A stretch of 64,000 nucleotides of DNA from Daphnia carinata (GCF_022539665.2 NC_081334.1:3906001-3970000), one strand, 5' to 3'. Counted from the first letter of the stretch, positions 43,654-57,782 are shown. Notes: a model not told the origin generated them from the sequence alone. Translations and numbers: made by a program.

Positions 43654-46641
43654 GGCAAAAAAAGCCGACATTGTAAATACCGATGATGACCTCATAGGAT
43701 GAACTTGCGCGCGCGTTCAAAAGCTTTTCTTTTATTTTCGTCTTGGATGTGATGGATGGCGTAGGTAAAACTCTACATTGGTAGAGAGAGAGGGGTGGAA
43801 GACGTCACGTCTTCTACAGAGTCCTAAGCGATTATTCAAAAAAAAAAGAGAAACCGTCCGTCTCATTAAGCGACGCATTCAGTCGGCGTGTCGTGATGGA
43901 TCGACTACTTGAACAAATAGCGACACATTGGCCATGTTCTTTTCCCCCACCCCAACATTCCGGTCATTTTCTTTTAGTTTTTTACGAAAAATTTGATGCG
44001 AGTTTGCCAGGGGTTTGAGAAAAAAAAAAAACAATTCTTGGTTCTTTTGGCGTTCCAGTGTTGAATTCGCCACGTCTGGTGCGAAAAATTTTTCGAATGA
44101 AGGGACACCTGTGCCAAGTGTAAGGTGTGTAGTCCTAGTATAATACGTATCGCCTTCTATTTTTTTTTAAGGGTACATTTTTTTTTCTTCTCGAGTTGCG
44201 GCTTCCAGTGGTCCCTCCTTGTAATTAACTCCCTCAAGTTCTTGTAATTGAAAAATGTTTTTTTTTTCTTCTTGTCCGGGGGGTGAAAGGCGGTCGTTAA
44301 GACACTACACACACACACACCGATACCTTTTTTTTTTCGAATTTGTTGGCCATTTTATTATTTTGACCCTCTTTTGTGTCGTCTAAAATTAGAAGGTGGC
44401 TGTGTTTTTTCTCTCTCACACGATCTCTCGACTTATTTTTTTTTTCTGAAATTTTTTATGACTTTTAGCCCCCCATTCTAAATCTAATAGGTAGAGACGT
44501 ATTTATATTACAACAAGAAAAGGTAGCCAATGTGTTTTTTTTTTTTTTTCAATTGGGGTATTTTTTTTTTGCGCGCTCCAGAATAAGAAAACAATGTCAC
44601 AACATCCAGAAAAAATGAAATCTTGGAGAAATATTTATTACAGCACAGAACCAGGTCTCTTTGTTTTGACCTTTTTTTTTTTTTAGGTTTACCTAAAATA
44701 ATCACAGAGGAATGTAATAATCTCTACAGGGGGGACGGCCAAAGGCTTCCATCGATCGTTAAATTGCGGATCGTCTTTTGTGTCATCATTTGTTTAATTT
44801 GATTTAGGCATTTTTTGTTTTCTACTCTTTTTTTTTTCTTTTGAGAACGGAACGAATTAATAAAAAAAAGGGGGGCAGGTAGGAGACATCAATCGAAAAA
44901 TTTGTATCGGGGTCATCGCTGCCGCCCCGTGTGTTTTACCTGTTCTTTTTCTTGCCTCCGACACACCGCCTCACTTGGAAATGTCGGAGGGATAGAAAAA
45001 AAAAAAGTCTTGTTCTGAAATTAAACAGCACCCAGGGGGTCAAACAGGGTCAAGGGCTTTCCCCCTTTAAAACCAATGAAAAAAAAAAAAAAGGCCAAGA
45101 AGAAAAGATGTGTGTACAAACAGTATACGGTGCAGGTACCCTAAGAGTCAAGAGGACCACTTGAACCCTATCTCTTCAAAAGTCTATATTGATCCTCTTT
45201 TTTAAACATTTTTTTTTTTGTGAAGAAATAGAAAACACACCTTTAAAAAGAACAAGATCGATCACTACTTAGTTTTTAAGCCTCTTGTAGTAGAAAACAG
45301 ATAATGTATTTCTCTTTTTTAAAGACTCGTGTCTTTATTGTTTAAAGGGACGCCGGCTCAACACAAAGTCGTGTGGCTTGTTTTTTGATCAATGACTTGA
45401 TGAGTTTTGGCCGTGGTGTGAAACAGCTCGTAATTATTCCTTTAATTTTGAATTTTTTTTTTTTGCGCGCGGGCAAGTTTAAAAATCAGCTGATGGATGT
45501 TTTCGTCGGTTAAAGAAAGAACACCGCGACCGAGTGGGTTTTCTATTTTCTAGTAACAAACACAATTGACATTTATTGTGTTGAGGGTAAAAACTTGCGC
45601 TTTTTTTTTTTTTACCTACCCCTAGGAGGTGGTGACGATGCCCACCAGGGGGCATTGACCACCACGACAAGCCGCGCTCAGACAGGTAGCCTGTTCCAAC
45701 AGCAGGAAAAGAGAAAAAAAAAAGGTGTAGACAAGGAAATGTGATTTTTCTTTCTTTTCTTTTTTGTTTGGGAAATGGTAGAAGGGAGGAGTCTGAAGAG
45801 TGTTGGAAGGTAAAGGGAGGAGCCAAAAAGAAAAGAGCCCTGCGTGGAAATCCGATCCGTAAATCCCCCCTCGTGAGTCTCTGTGTCGGCACCGTCGGAG
45901 AAAGACGCGCCTTCCTATTAGTGAAGCGACACATAAGAAAAAACAGTGTGGCATTCATTTCTTGTTTTTTTTTTTTTTGGAGATCATCTTCTTTTTTATC
46001 CACATTTTCGGTAATGAAAAATTTAAAAAAGAATACGTTATTGGTGTTCTGCGTGTAAAATTCAGGGAATTTGATAGAAGAAAAAAGTGTTTGTTTTTTA
46101 AACGTGAAGATGCTGACGTGCTGACACCCGAATATGGGAACAAATGAATTATTCATTTCCCAGCGTGTCCATTTTGAAAAGAAAAAAAAAAAATATTTAA
46201 AATAAGAAGAAGAGACAAGTCGAAGCGATTTGATCTATTAGCTTTTGGAAGATGGAAAAAATGTGTGGCTACCACTAGCAGATTGAATTACAACACGTTA
46301 TTTTCCAATGTGTTTGTTAGCCATCCATCACACCTCGTCTTACCAACATTTTGATTGAAAACAACTCGTTTTACTAATTACACATCTCATGTTCTCCTTT
46401 TTCTCTTTTTACAGGTAGATGACAGCATATACAATTTGAAGAAGATTGTTTGGGATAATCTAGTGCAGTCTTTCATGATCATGCTATCCGTCGGATATTT
46501 ACATCGAGTGCCGTGATTCAAATCCAGTGAACGTTTTCTAAAAGGAAATTCAGCCAATTTTTTGAAGAAAAAACAAACTAGTGCGTGTGTGATTCAGTGT
46601 GTGTGTGTGTGTGAGGGACGCAAATCGTTTTGGAATCCATA
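43654..46641. other. Gap between CPED1 and Wnt16, with probable Wnt16 leader
   Basis: Dominated by poly(T) and poly(A) runs and short GT/CT repeats; all long open frames here are homopolymer-driven. An acceptor-like TTTTTACAG at about 46414 probably opens the exon that carries the Wnt16 5' UTR and ATG. A 17-bp palindrome lies at 43798-43814. Confidence 0.55.
43798..43814. repeat. Perfect 8+1+8 palindrome
   Basis: GAAGACGT and ACGTCTTC flank a single C. The arms extend to 11 bp with one mismatch. It lies about 150 bp past the CPED1 stop. Confidence 0.85.
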
Positions 46642-49600
46642 ATGTCAGCTGATCGGATTGGCGCCTATCCGAGGACGACCCTCTTGGCAACGTTTGTTCT
46701 TCTATTTATCCTACTACGGCCGGTCACCTGCAATTGGATGTAAGTTTGATTATATCTGCCTTTAATTAAAAAAAAAATGTATTCGATGAAAATTACGAAA
46801 CGAAAACGGATGTCTTGGGGGATATACGAGAGGAGGGTTGGCCATTAGAAAGACAGACAGTGACCGTGAATAAGGTGAGGTCACATTAGACGTCAATTTA
46901 TCATCGGGACCGGCGGTCATTCATCACGGATGTGTGCATGGCTTTTTTTTTTCTTTACCTTTTTTTCCCCACGTCCATCGATCCACCTCGTCCTTAAATG
47001 GCACGGCTTTCCATGGAACTTTTTGTTTATTTTTCTATTTTATAATTCACTGATTTTGGAAAAAAAAAAGTCAATCGTCTTTTGTTCTCGACCTAAAGTT
47101 CAAACCTGTACGTTGTGTCAGGTGTTGCATTAAAAAAAAAAAAAAGTGAAACGCCATTTTATGCAAACGAGTCGGGTGAATGGCGTACGAAAATAATGCG
47201 ACGGGAGAAATAGGTCACGTTCTAACGAAGCTTATTATTTATAAAGCCAACCTTAATAAGGTTTTACTTTCATGTAAGCGAAAGAACAATAACAATCGTC
47301 GGTCTCTCTTGTGATATTTGATCTATCAAAAGGAAACAGATCTCTTCCTTCTTGTCGCTTTTTTACTTGGGATAATAAACCCCCGTTTGGCCGTCTCCGG
47401 TTACTGCGGATATCCGCACACGGAGACATTAAAAAAAATAAAGAGTTGATTTTTTATTTTTAAATCGACCACACAGAAACGATGACGTTCGGGTAACGAA
47501 CAATGTCGTGGAATTTAAATGTCACCACCGAGATAAAAAAATTTTTAAAAAGCCCTGTGGGAAAGTAGGGGGGAAAGAGAATGGCTTTTCTTGGGCGTCT
47601 ATTTATTTTTTGATGGGCATCCCTGATGATTGTTATCAGTTTGAGACAGAGATGAAATGCGCAAAGATGGCCACCAAAAAGGGCCGTTGCAATTAATCTT
47701 GCAGTCGTTGTCGATAACTGAAACATTTCTCGATGTTTTCCCACAGTTTGTAATAAAAAAAACAACACGTCATTAATTCGTGAATTATGCAGATGATTCA
47801 CGAGTTATTCATTGCCGATGGCCTAATTACTTGAGCCTATTTTAGATCATAAATAGTTTTTTTTTTTTTTTTTTTTTTAACTTTGATGTTATCATTAAAT
47901 ATTTTTGAAAATAAAATAAAGGCACTTGGGGCTGTCGGGCACTTCGCCGTCGTTGACGATGCCGCCACAGTCTACGCTGACGGACCAGGCTCCTGACCAG
48001 CAGATGGACCAGGGAACGCTGACCCCGGGGTCGGCGCGGGCCATCTGCGCCGCCCTGCCCGGACTCGTCTCGCGCCAGATCCAAGTCTGCCAGGCCCATC
48101 CAAACACCATCCAATCCGTCTCTGATGGAGCTAGAAAGGTAAACTTTAAATCTTTCAAACAAAACAAAGAAAAACGAAATTGAGATCGTCTTTTGTTTAA
48201 AAAACACGCAGGGCATACAACAATGTCAGCATCAGTTCCGCAACGAGCGCTGGAATTGCACAACCAAGGACGACCAGAATGTGTTTGGAGCCACTTTAGA
48301 AAGAGGTGAGTGTTGTTTCTTCTTTTCAATGTTCTTCCCATCACGGGGTGTGTCTATCGTTTCACACAACAAAGTCATGAAAATGGTGGTATCTTAAAAG
48401 CGATTGAATCGTTGGGACGACGCGCATATTTGGATGCATCAACATTGTCTCTCTTTCTCTTCTAATCTTTTGAATCGTATTAGAAAGAAAAAAAAAGAAG
48501 TGGGGGGGGGGGAATGGAGATAGCGAAGATTGAGACATGCAGACAGTTCTCTACGTTGAATTGAGATCATAAAAACAAGAAGAAGAAACGTAGTCGTAAA
48601 CAATCGTTTCTTCAACCCCGAAAATGATTGTGGAATTATGCCGACGTAGCCTCGTCCCTTTTTTCTTTTTTAAATTGTAGAATCAACAAAGAGAAAACGT
48701 GTTGGTTGTGTCTTTTTAAGTTAAAAATGAGGTAGTATTTCAATCACGACAAGCGCGATTGTCGATTCCAGCCGTGTGCTGGAAAGTTTTTTTGTTTTTT
48801 TTTCCACCTGTCTTGATATTTTCTTCATCAAAGATAAATCAAACTGTTTTTAGAACAACAACGAATTTGGGAAGGGGAAAGAACCGTTGCCAAGAAACAA
48901 ACAAAACGGCCCTTAAATGTATTTAACACGTCCGTCCAGACGGACACCCCGTCATCACAAGTATTTTTGTTTTCTGGCCCAGCAACGTGCCAGGTGGGGA
49001 GAGAGATCCAGCATCCGCTAGATTCGTGTTTACGTGGATGAATATTTTTGAGAATTAAATATCGATGCCAGGTGGTCTCCGATAGCGGCAATGTCGGAAT
49101 TTCCGGGTTTTTAAAAAAATATTATCGATAGGCGTTTTGAAAAAAAAAAAAGAAGAAAAGAATAGCTCAATAAATCTGGGGAAGGTTATGTGGCATTTTG
49201 AAAACCAACAGATGGCGTTGATTGAGTTGCTTGACGTTTGAGGGACAACAACATTTTCATTGAATTTCAATAGTTGGCCAATCGTTTTGTTGCGCTGTCG
49301 TCGCTTGATTGACCTATTTAAAAAAACTTGAATTCAGAAAAAAACGATTTAAAAAAAAATGCATCAACACGAAACAGTTGAAAGGTAAAATGTTCAAAGT
49401 TTTTTTGTTTTTTTTTTTTGAAAGACCGAGGACCCTGAGGAAAATGTGATACAACATCATTACATCGGACGATAGCCGCAAGCGTTTTTTTAACACCGGC
49501 CGCAAGAGAGAGAGAGAGAGTTAATTAGTCGGGATTGAGTTGTTGTACAACACACAGCATCTCCATGGGAGGTCTGGCTGTTGTTTCTTCCCAATTCTGA

Positions 49601-52600
49601 AACTATTTTTCTTCTTTTTTTTTTTTTTTTTAACGGGAGAGAGGGGGGGAATAGAGTTATTATGTATATATTATATAGATATATATTTTATTACACATGT
49701 CGAGTGTGTGAGGGGAAGATTGGATTGTCGGAGGAATTTTTTTTTCTTTTTTAAATTGTTGGACACCTATTGCGCCCGCAATCGAGTTGGGTGGCCATCT
49801 TTACCACAAACATTTCATATTTTCTACTGGATTTATTGCTTCTTTTCTTTTCTGAATAAGAAGGGGGAGGTAGATAGAATTCACACATAGTTGTCGGATG
49901 ATGATTCAATTATTTAAAAAAATGCGTTTCCCAATTTCTTTTTGAAAAAAAAAAAAAAATCTGATGTCTGGAGCGCATCGTGACACGAAAAAAAAAAATG
50001 TTTTCAAGATAGAAAAAAAAAGAATGAGAAGGTCATCGGTTCGGCTTTCAATTTTTTTTTTTTTTTTCATAAATAGATATAAGAGTTGACAGCTTTGTCT
50101 AAGGTCTCCACACAATATATAGGAGCTATGCTTTATTACGCAGGTATGTGTGTCCTCGAAAAAGAGCGGGCCCCCCCTGTTCCATTAGACACGCTCTCCC
50201 CACCTTTCAACACACAGTCGGTCCTTTGTAGACCTTCACGTGTGTACGTGGCATTCATCGTGCCGACTTTCTTTCTTCAAGAATCTCAAACTCAAACATG
50301 TTCTTCTTCTTCTTCTTTGATTATTTCATCTTTCCCCCCATCATCCTGAATTTTAAATGGATTTTTTTTTTGTGTCCTATTCGAAAGGGTCGTCATCATT
50401 TGAGCTAGAAAAGAGAAAAAAAAGGAAATTTTATTTGATGTGTCTCTTGAGGTGTAGGAAAGAAAAGGGCTCTGACTGTTGTCGTTTTCAAAAATGTAGG
50501 ACGGAGTACCTGGTAATGAGATTGGAACTTGTGATGATGATGGGAGAGGCGGAGTTCTAGGCCGCCCACTTTTTTTTTCAACATTAATTTCATATTTCTT
50601 TTTTTTTTTTTGTTTCTTCGAAAACATTTTTTTTGTGTGTGCGTGTTTCCCACCTTACCGTGTGTGGTCTGACATTTCCAGTCATTAACACGAACACTGA
50701 GAAGGTTACCCTACAGGAGCTAATCTCTCTCCATATTTAGATGCTAATTGCGCTACAATTACAAATTTCTTTGTATACACGTTGTGACGTTTTTTTTCGA
50801 AATTTTTATTTTTGATACATAATCAGATGACAAGAACGTCAACAACAACAAAAAAAAATAGGGGGGACCGTTTTTTTTTTCGCGTGTCGGGAAGAACCTT
50901 TTTCTTTAAAAGGATCACGGCATGTGTCCAACATTTCTCTCTTTTTTCTTGACATTTTATTTTTTTTTTTTCACAGCGATTTTAAACTCTTGTCCTTCTA
51001 AAATTCTATTGTCCACACCTGGATGTCATGTTCTAATCAACACCTTTTTTTTGGGGGGGGGGGGTATGGCTAAGGTGTGAATACGAAAAGAAAAAAGAAG
51101 GGAATCCATCATTTTTTGATTCTTGTTCCATGTTAGTTCTTTTTTTTTTTAATAATAATAAATTATTCCGACCACACCTGATGATGGAAATGTTGCGAGT
51201 TAATTAGTTGTTGTAATAGCCCCCCTGAAAAAAAAAATGTAAATATTATTTTGAAAAAAAAAAGAAATACCTGGAAAATGAAAGAAACTCGATGATGGAG
51301 CTCTTTCTTTTTTTTCGTAGTTTGTGCATCTCTTTTGTGCTTGACCCTCCATTCTCTAGTAAACAACAAAAGAGATGAATCTCACATCGGCGGAAGAAGG
51401 TCTGGCCGTGACCAATTTCGATGCTCGGAACAATCAGGGGTGGTCTCATTTCAAACTTTGCATTTTCTTCTTCTCCTTTTCTCCCCTTCAAACTATTTCC
51501 AAAGTCAAAAAAAAAAAAAAAAGGGATTGTCTATTCAAGAAAAAAAAAATTCTTTTGAAGAGAGTGGAACCATTTGAGTTCAAATGAATGTTCCATAAAA
51601 AAAAAAAAACTAAGAAATTCATAAATAGCCTTGTGTGTGACAATGCAAAGGTGATGGAGGACGTTTCAATAATTATCACATTTTCTTTTTGTTTTTTTAA
51701 ATAGGGAGCAGAGAAACGGCTTTCATTTACGCCGTGACATCGGCAGGCGTCGTGCATGCTGTCACGCAGGCCTGCTCGTTAGGCAACCTCACCGAGTGTA
51801 GCTGCGATATGGAGCGACAGGGTCTGCCCGCCCCTGACGGATGGAAATGGGGAGGATGTTCGTAAGTTTAAATATATTCTTTTTTTTTTTTTTTAATTCT
51901 AGTTGTAAATCTATAAAAAAAAAAAAGAAAAATGTTAAGCCAATAACGAACAGGTGGACACGAAAATTTTGACACCTTTTCGGGGTCTTTCGGTATATTT
52001 TCTTTAAAAAAAAAAAAAAAATATTTCGGTGGCTGTTTGAACGGGCCGAAAGTGTGAAACTGTTTGTTTGACGGCCTTCCCTTTTTTTTTTTTTTTTTTC
52101 ACCTTTTATGTGTTTATTATTTTTTTGGTTGGTAGGGATGGAATTTTATTTAACTTGAATTTTGTTGAAAACAGAGACAACATCCGCTACGGGATCCAAT
52201 TTGCCCGGCAATTCGTCGACGCTCCCGAAAAGGCCGTCCAGAAAAAGCCGAAGAACGTCCGTAACTTGATGAACCTCCACAATAACGAAGCCGGTCGTAA
52301 GGTAAGATTGACTCATTTAAATCGCTTGAAAGTCTCAACTGACTCGACTCATTAGCGAAAATGTTTGCATGTTCGGGGCAAAATCATTTGGAAATGGAGA
52401 CAATGGCTTTTAGTGTATAATTCCTTATCATTTTACAAAAGAGAAGGAACACATTCCAAAAGGGAATGATAGAAATGCGCTGTCGTGTTGCGTGTTTCTC
52501 ATTCCTCAATTTTCACATTTCTTTTCCCCCTCCTCCACCCCCCTGACTTGTGGGAAACTGAAAATGGATCCAGTAAGTTAACGTGGAAGAGATATGAAGA

Positions 52601-55600
52601 AAAATCAAGGGACATTCTCTACATTCCCGGGTAGGAAACTCCCTTTCCTCTCTGTACTCGTGTGACAGCTATTAATTGCCCCTTTAAAAAAAGATTCCTG
52701 TTTGTTTCATTTTATCGCAATCATCTTTTTTTTTTTTTTTTTTTTTTTGAAAAATGCAAAAAAAAATAGGAAATTAATTCGTTTGTTTTATCGCACTGAA
52801 TGTGGGAAAAAGGGTCAGTTCATTTTGTCTTTTGTTTCCTTAATTCTGTAAGGTCAATCAGAAAATTCCTTTTTTTTTTACGATCCTTTTAAAAAGAATA
52901 TATCATCGACGATGAGAGGGGGGGGGGAGTCATCACGATTTTTTTTTCTTTTTTCTTCGGGGTCCATCATCAATTATAGTGGCTTAAAGAAATTCCAGAA
53001 AGGATCTCTCTCTTCCTGTGTGTTTGAATCCTAAAGGTGGGCAAGAGAAAATGTTGATTGACTGGAACGCGTTTTTTTTTGTTTCCCACATTTCCAAACA
53101 GAAATTTTGACAACTCTGAAAAAAAAAATGAAATTTAAAGAAAATAAAAATTAATTAAATATACCGCATATCTCATCCTCCTCTCGCACTATGCCCCTCC
53201 TCTCCTCCCTTTTTTTTTTTTTTTTCTTTCTTCAAGTTAAAAAAAGAAACCGGATCGAATTTCGAGAGCCTTTCGGTTCTTTTCCCCCTCCCTTCGCCCG
53301 ATCCTCCTTTGATATGTTACCCCCCTCCAGTGCGGATGCCCTTGTATACACACACACACACCTTCTGTGTTTAGTAGACTATCTGCAAACACCGTGAATA
53401 ATTTTTACAATCGAGTCTATTGAAAGAAAAAAAAAAAAAGAAAATCTTGTTATTCTTGATGTAAAAAAGGAGGGGGGGGGGAATTGAGTTAAAGAAAAAC
53501 GGAAATGGAAGGCGCTTATTATTGTGATGTAAGTTATCAAAAGAACGTTGAACGACGACATGAATGTCTGGCCGCCAAAACGCCTCAATTTAGTTTGTAG
53601 AGGGGAAAAAAGAAAAAAACAAAAACAAATGAGAAACGGATGTTATTTGATAAAATAATTTATGATCATCATTTTCGTGTGTTTGGCAGGCCATAGCGAC
53701 TCTGATGCGGATGCAGTGCCGCTGCCACGGCGTGTCAGGTGAGAATACCTCCGTTATGTATTAACATTGGAAGGCCTTTCTAAAAAGTTTGGCCGAGAAA
53801 AACAAAAACAAAATACTCAATTTCGAATTCTTTTTTTTTTTTTTTTTCTTTTGTGTGTGTGTGGAATGGCGTGGCAAAAAACCGTGACGACAGGCTCTTG
53901 CGAGTTGAAGACGTGCTGGAGGACCATGCCCACTTTTGCCCAGGTGGGCGACTACCTGAAACAGAAATACGAAAACGCCGTTCAGGTAAAAAAAAAAAAA
54001 AAGCCCAAATTTTTTTTGTTTTTTTTTTATATTTAAACCGCTCGCATGCATAAAGGACATGTATTTTTACGGTAGAGATGCGACAAGAGACACACAGACT
54101 TGACAGGATGACACTTGAAAACACAACAACAACAACAACGAAAAACCGCAAAATAGTTTTTTTGAATGTTTTTTTTTTAAAAAAAAAAAAGAAAAAAAAG
54201 AAAGAAGCTTTAGGGAGAGGGACTAAAATTTCAGACTGGTTATGTAAATTTTTTTTAAAAATTCAAATGCGAAACGTTTTTTCAAACTTGATCTCGTACA
54301 CATGTAGAACTTAGTGAGAGCCATAGGGGTCGTTTGATTGATCTGTGTCAAACTGGTGAGATAATTGAGTAGCCAACCAGTCCGTGAACTCGGCAGATTC
54401 ACATAAACATTTTCCAACAGAACATAAAGAAATTGTTCAATTTTTTTTTTTTTTTTTTTTTGTTTTTCCTACTTGTGGTGTAACAATTTTCGTGAAACTG
54501 GGCGGGAACAAAAGAAAGAGCTGTCGAAATTCCTCCTGTTCATACTTTTTGATTCTTCCCCAATTTACATAAAGCAGATAGTTGCAATATCTTTTTGGAA
54601 TTTATTTTTCGTTTTGTAAACCAGACTAGTTTTTTCTTTTCTCTCTTTTTTTTTTCAAAGGGAATTTGTTCGTAGTAGCTCGAAAGTCGAATAAAAACTA
54701 CATTTTTTTGACAGTAAATATATTTTGTGTTTACATCTTTTTTTTTTTTTTTTTTTTTGCTTTAGTTGAGGGAACATTTTTTTTTTGTTTTGTTTCTATT
54801 GTCTCTTCTTATTTTTTGATTTCTGTTGTAAATTAAATAGAAAAAAAAACAATACCCGAAGCAGTAGGAGAAAATATATGTACGTTAAGGCACGTTGGTA
54901 AAATAACGTGGGGCTGTCAACCTGTCGGCCCACCTGGTCCCGAGCTCCTGACGGCCTTCTTTTTAATGATCATTTTTTTTTTCTTCTTCTTCTTCTGCTT
55001 CTTAAAGCTTTTATCTCTTTCCCCTTTGAGAATTTTTGCTTCTTGCTTTGTTTTGTTTTTTTCTACCTTCATCCAGCTGCTGTCTCTCCCGCTGCTTTTA
55101 TGAAAGGAAACATTCCGATAGTCTGTACTTATAATATTCCCTCTGTTACGTCTACACACACAGAAGAAAAAAAAAAAAGGGCCATTTTTGTTTATTAATG
55201 AGACTACGACGACTAAGAGACAAGCCGAATGTGAACGTTGTGAAAGTAGCGGTCGCATGTCAGTCTTCTCATTATTCATCATCGATAGTATTAACCTGTT
55301 TTTTTTTTTTTTTCTATGTTCTTTGTTTTGTTTTGTCAGATGAAACCGACGAAATTCGTGAGAACGGTAAGAAACGCATTTTTCTTTATCGTTGTGTTAC
55401 CCACATTCGTTTTTGTTTTGTTTTGTTTTTTGTTTTTGTTGCTTTGTTTTTGTTTTTTATTCAATATTTTTGAATGCCATCTAGTGTGAAAAGAATGAAC
55501 AAAGTACGCTATATTTAGAAAGAAAGATAAACATTGAATAAGTTGATTGAACACCAGAACAAAACATTGAAGTTCTAATGCCTTTGATTTCATTTGGATT

Positions 55601-56189
55601 AAAGATGATGCAGGATAAAATGTCTTCCAAGGAATTGGACATTCAACCTTCTTCCATCAAGACGAAGCGACAGGCTCCTCTGGGCAAGACGGACTTGATC
55701 CACATCCACAAATCGCCCAATTACTGCGTCGAAGACCCGAAGAAGGGCATCTTGGGCACGTCTGGACGAGTTTGCAACAAGAATTCAACGGGCTCCGACA
55801 GCTGCGATCTACTCTGCTGCGGCAGGGGCTATAACACCCAGGTAAAGCATCATTTAACACCTCAACCGTTTTTTTCCCGTGCCATTTAACGAGTGCCGTT
55901 CATCTTACTGGACATCCAATTCCAACACATATAAAAAAAAAATGGGGTCAAATTCTCGCTTTACTGCAGAAAAAGCAATTAAAATATAAGAGATGTTTGA
56001 ATTCTTAAAACGAGTTCATTTGAAATTTCAAAGAATATATTCCTCCATCTCCAGGTGTTTTAATGTTTTAATTTTCTTCTTCCACAGGTGGTCAGACACG
56101 TTGAACGCTGTTTCTGCCGATTCGTCTGGTGCTGTCAAGTCAAGTGCAAGACCTGCGTGACCATGTTGGACGTCCACACGTGCAAATAG
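46642..56189 (+). CDS. Wnt16: Wnt ligand, Wnt16-type
   Basis: Nine coding exons: 46642-46739, 47922-48138, 48212-48305, 51705-51861, 52175-52301, 53690-53738, 53894-53985, 55614-55841 and 56088-56189, for 387 residues. A signal peptide ([18 protein letters not shown]) precedes the Wnt fold. Landmarks are [85 protein letters not shown] with the acylated Ser249, [28 protein letters not shown] and DVHTCK. The [15 protein letters not shown] and DVHTCK segments are closest to vertebrate WNT16. The start of exon 8 could be 55605 rather than 55614, since both acceptors keep the frame. Wnt16 is a secreted, lipid-modified ligand of Frizzled receptors. Confidence 0.93.
48306..51704. other. Long intron 3 of Wnt16
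   Basis: About 3.4 kb of AT-rich DNA with many poly(T)/poly(A) tracts, a GAGAG run near 49506 and poly(G) runs. No other gene is visible. Confidence 0.6.
52302..53689. other. Long intron 5 of Wnt16
   Basis: About 1.4 kb, homopolymer-rich, with a CA microsatellite at about 53348-53361. No gene seen. Confidence 0.6.
53986..55613. other. Long intron 7 of Wnt16
   Basis: About 1.6 kb of poly(T)-, TTC- and TTTTG-rich simple sequence. No gene seen. Confidence 0.6.
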
Positions 56190-57751
56190 CTTCCCAACTA
56201 GAACGAGTTAGTGTCACCTTCATCATAGTTTTCTTTTTTAATCTCTCCTTTGCATGAAAGAAAGTTTTTATTTTTTACAATACCCCTCCCAACAAGAGAT
56301 GGATGCATCATCAGTATTAAATATTCGGACGTTATTATTTTTTTTTTAAATATTATTATCCCATCTTACGAGATAATAATACTTTTTGGCCCTATGTTAA
56401 CGTGCCAGCGCCCTCTCCTTAGAAAAAATGGCCTAATATCCATAATTGAAAATCGTTTAGTAGTCGTAAAAAAAAAAGTGTCCGGTCATCTCCCCCCCCC
56501 CCCCCATTTTAAATGTCATTTTTACCAGCTATATGATTATTATAAATATTTTCTATTACGTCAGCGAAAAAGAAAAATCGTTAAGATTATGATGTACATA
56601 AATTCATCCGCATCTCCCTGTCCTCCCCTCCCCCCTCATCTTTCTGTACATGAAATCCGTAAAGTGTGTGAACTGTTTCAAGTCAATCGCCGAATTCACT
56701 TGCAAAAATTATCCACACGTTTCATATTTTTAGAAATCCTTTCCTCGTTTTTGAGAAGCCAGTGAAATGATACAGTTTTTAAAAAATTACAATTTTTCGT
56801 GTAAAATTAAAGGGAAAAAGAGTTTACATAATCGTGAGTGTGTTTGTGGGAGGAAGAGGAGGAGAAAGGATCTGTTACGCTTTTCGATTCTGTGTATCTT
56901 TCAGTTTCTCTCATCTTCATTTATTTTGGAACCCGCCCCCTTTTATTTTTTAATGATGTCATTTTCTTTTTTTCCATTTAAAATCAATGGGGAGGTTCAA
57001 ATTTCAGAATTTTTTTTTTTTTTTTCGCGCCATTTTTAACTGATCACTTTTACACATCGATCCGTTTTAATCTCATTTTCCATACACACACACGCGCGAA
57101 AAGGAAGTTATGGATAGAAATTGGTTTTGAAGAGTCTCGTCGTCATGTTTTTGCGTCCATCTCTCTATATTTTAAGTGTTTTATTTGTGGCGTGAATCAT
57201 TTTGTGTTGTCTGTGTGTGTACCATGTCGTTCAGTGTTCTTCCCGAAAGAGTAAACAAAAAACCCAAAAAAAAAGAAAGAAGCAGGAAATCGATACAGTT
57301 TATTTATACTTTTGAATATAAAAAAAAAAATACCCGCACATCTTCAAAGTTGATGACAGTAGCGGGTTAGCCTATTTTCAAGAGGGTCAAGGATGACACG
57401 GACAAGTGATGCGCCGATGCTCTTGACACACACCAAAACTAACCAGGCGAAATCAAAGATTTTAAGCGGGCTGCCCTTTTTGCGCGTTAAGAAAAACCCA
57501 AGTGAGTTTTAATATTCAATTTTTATGAAATACGATTTAATCTGGCATCAACATTCCTCTTCTATACAGATCACGCGTGGAACGCTTTTTAAAAAATTAG
57601 TACGTGCTTGGATTTCCAAAATCCTGTTTCGTCGGCCGACAGAAAGGGGAGTGTCGAAAAACAAAAATGAAAACTATAGAAGGGGTGCATGGCGTTGGGA
57701 ACTGCTGGGACATTTGATAAATCGACCGAACGTGTAAATGAAAATCAAACC

Positions 57752-57782
<31 letters not shown>

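Noticed and set aside
45479-46156. 225-codon minus-strand frame between CPED1 and Wnt16
   Set aside because: Built of Phe/Lys from poly(T)/poly(A) runs; no domain or conserved motif.
53780-54151. Lys/Phe/Val-rich frames in Wnt16 intron 7 and exon 7
   Set aside because: Low-complexity readings of homopolymer tracts; exon 7 is explained by Wnt16 in frame.
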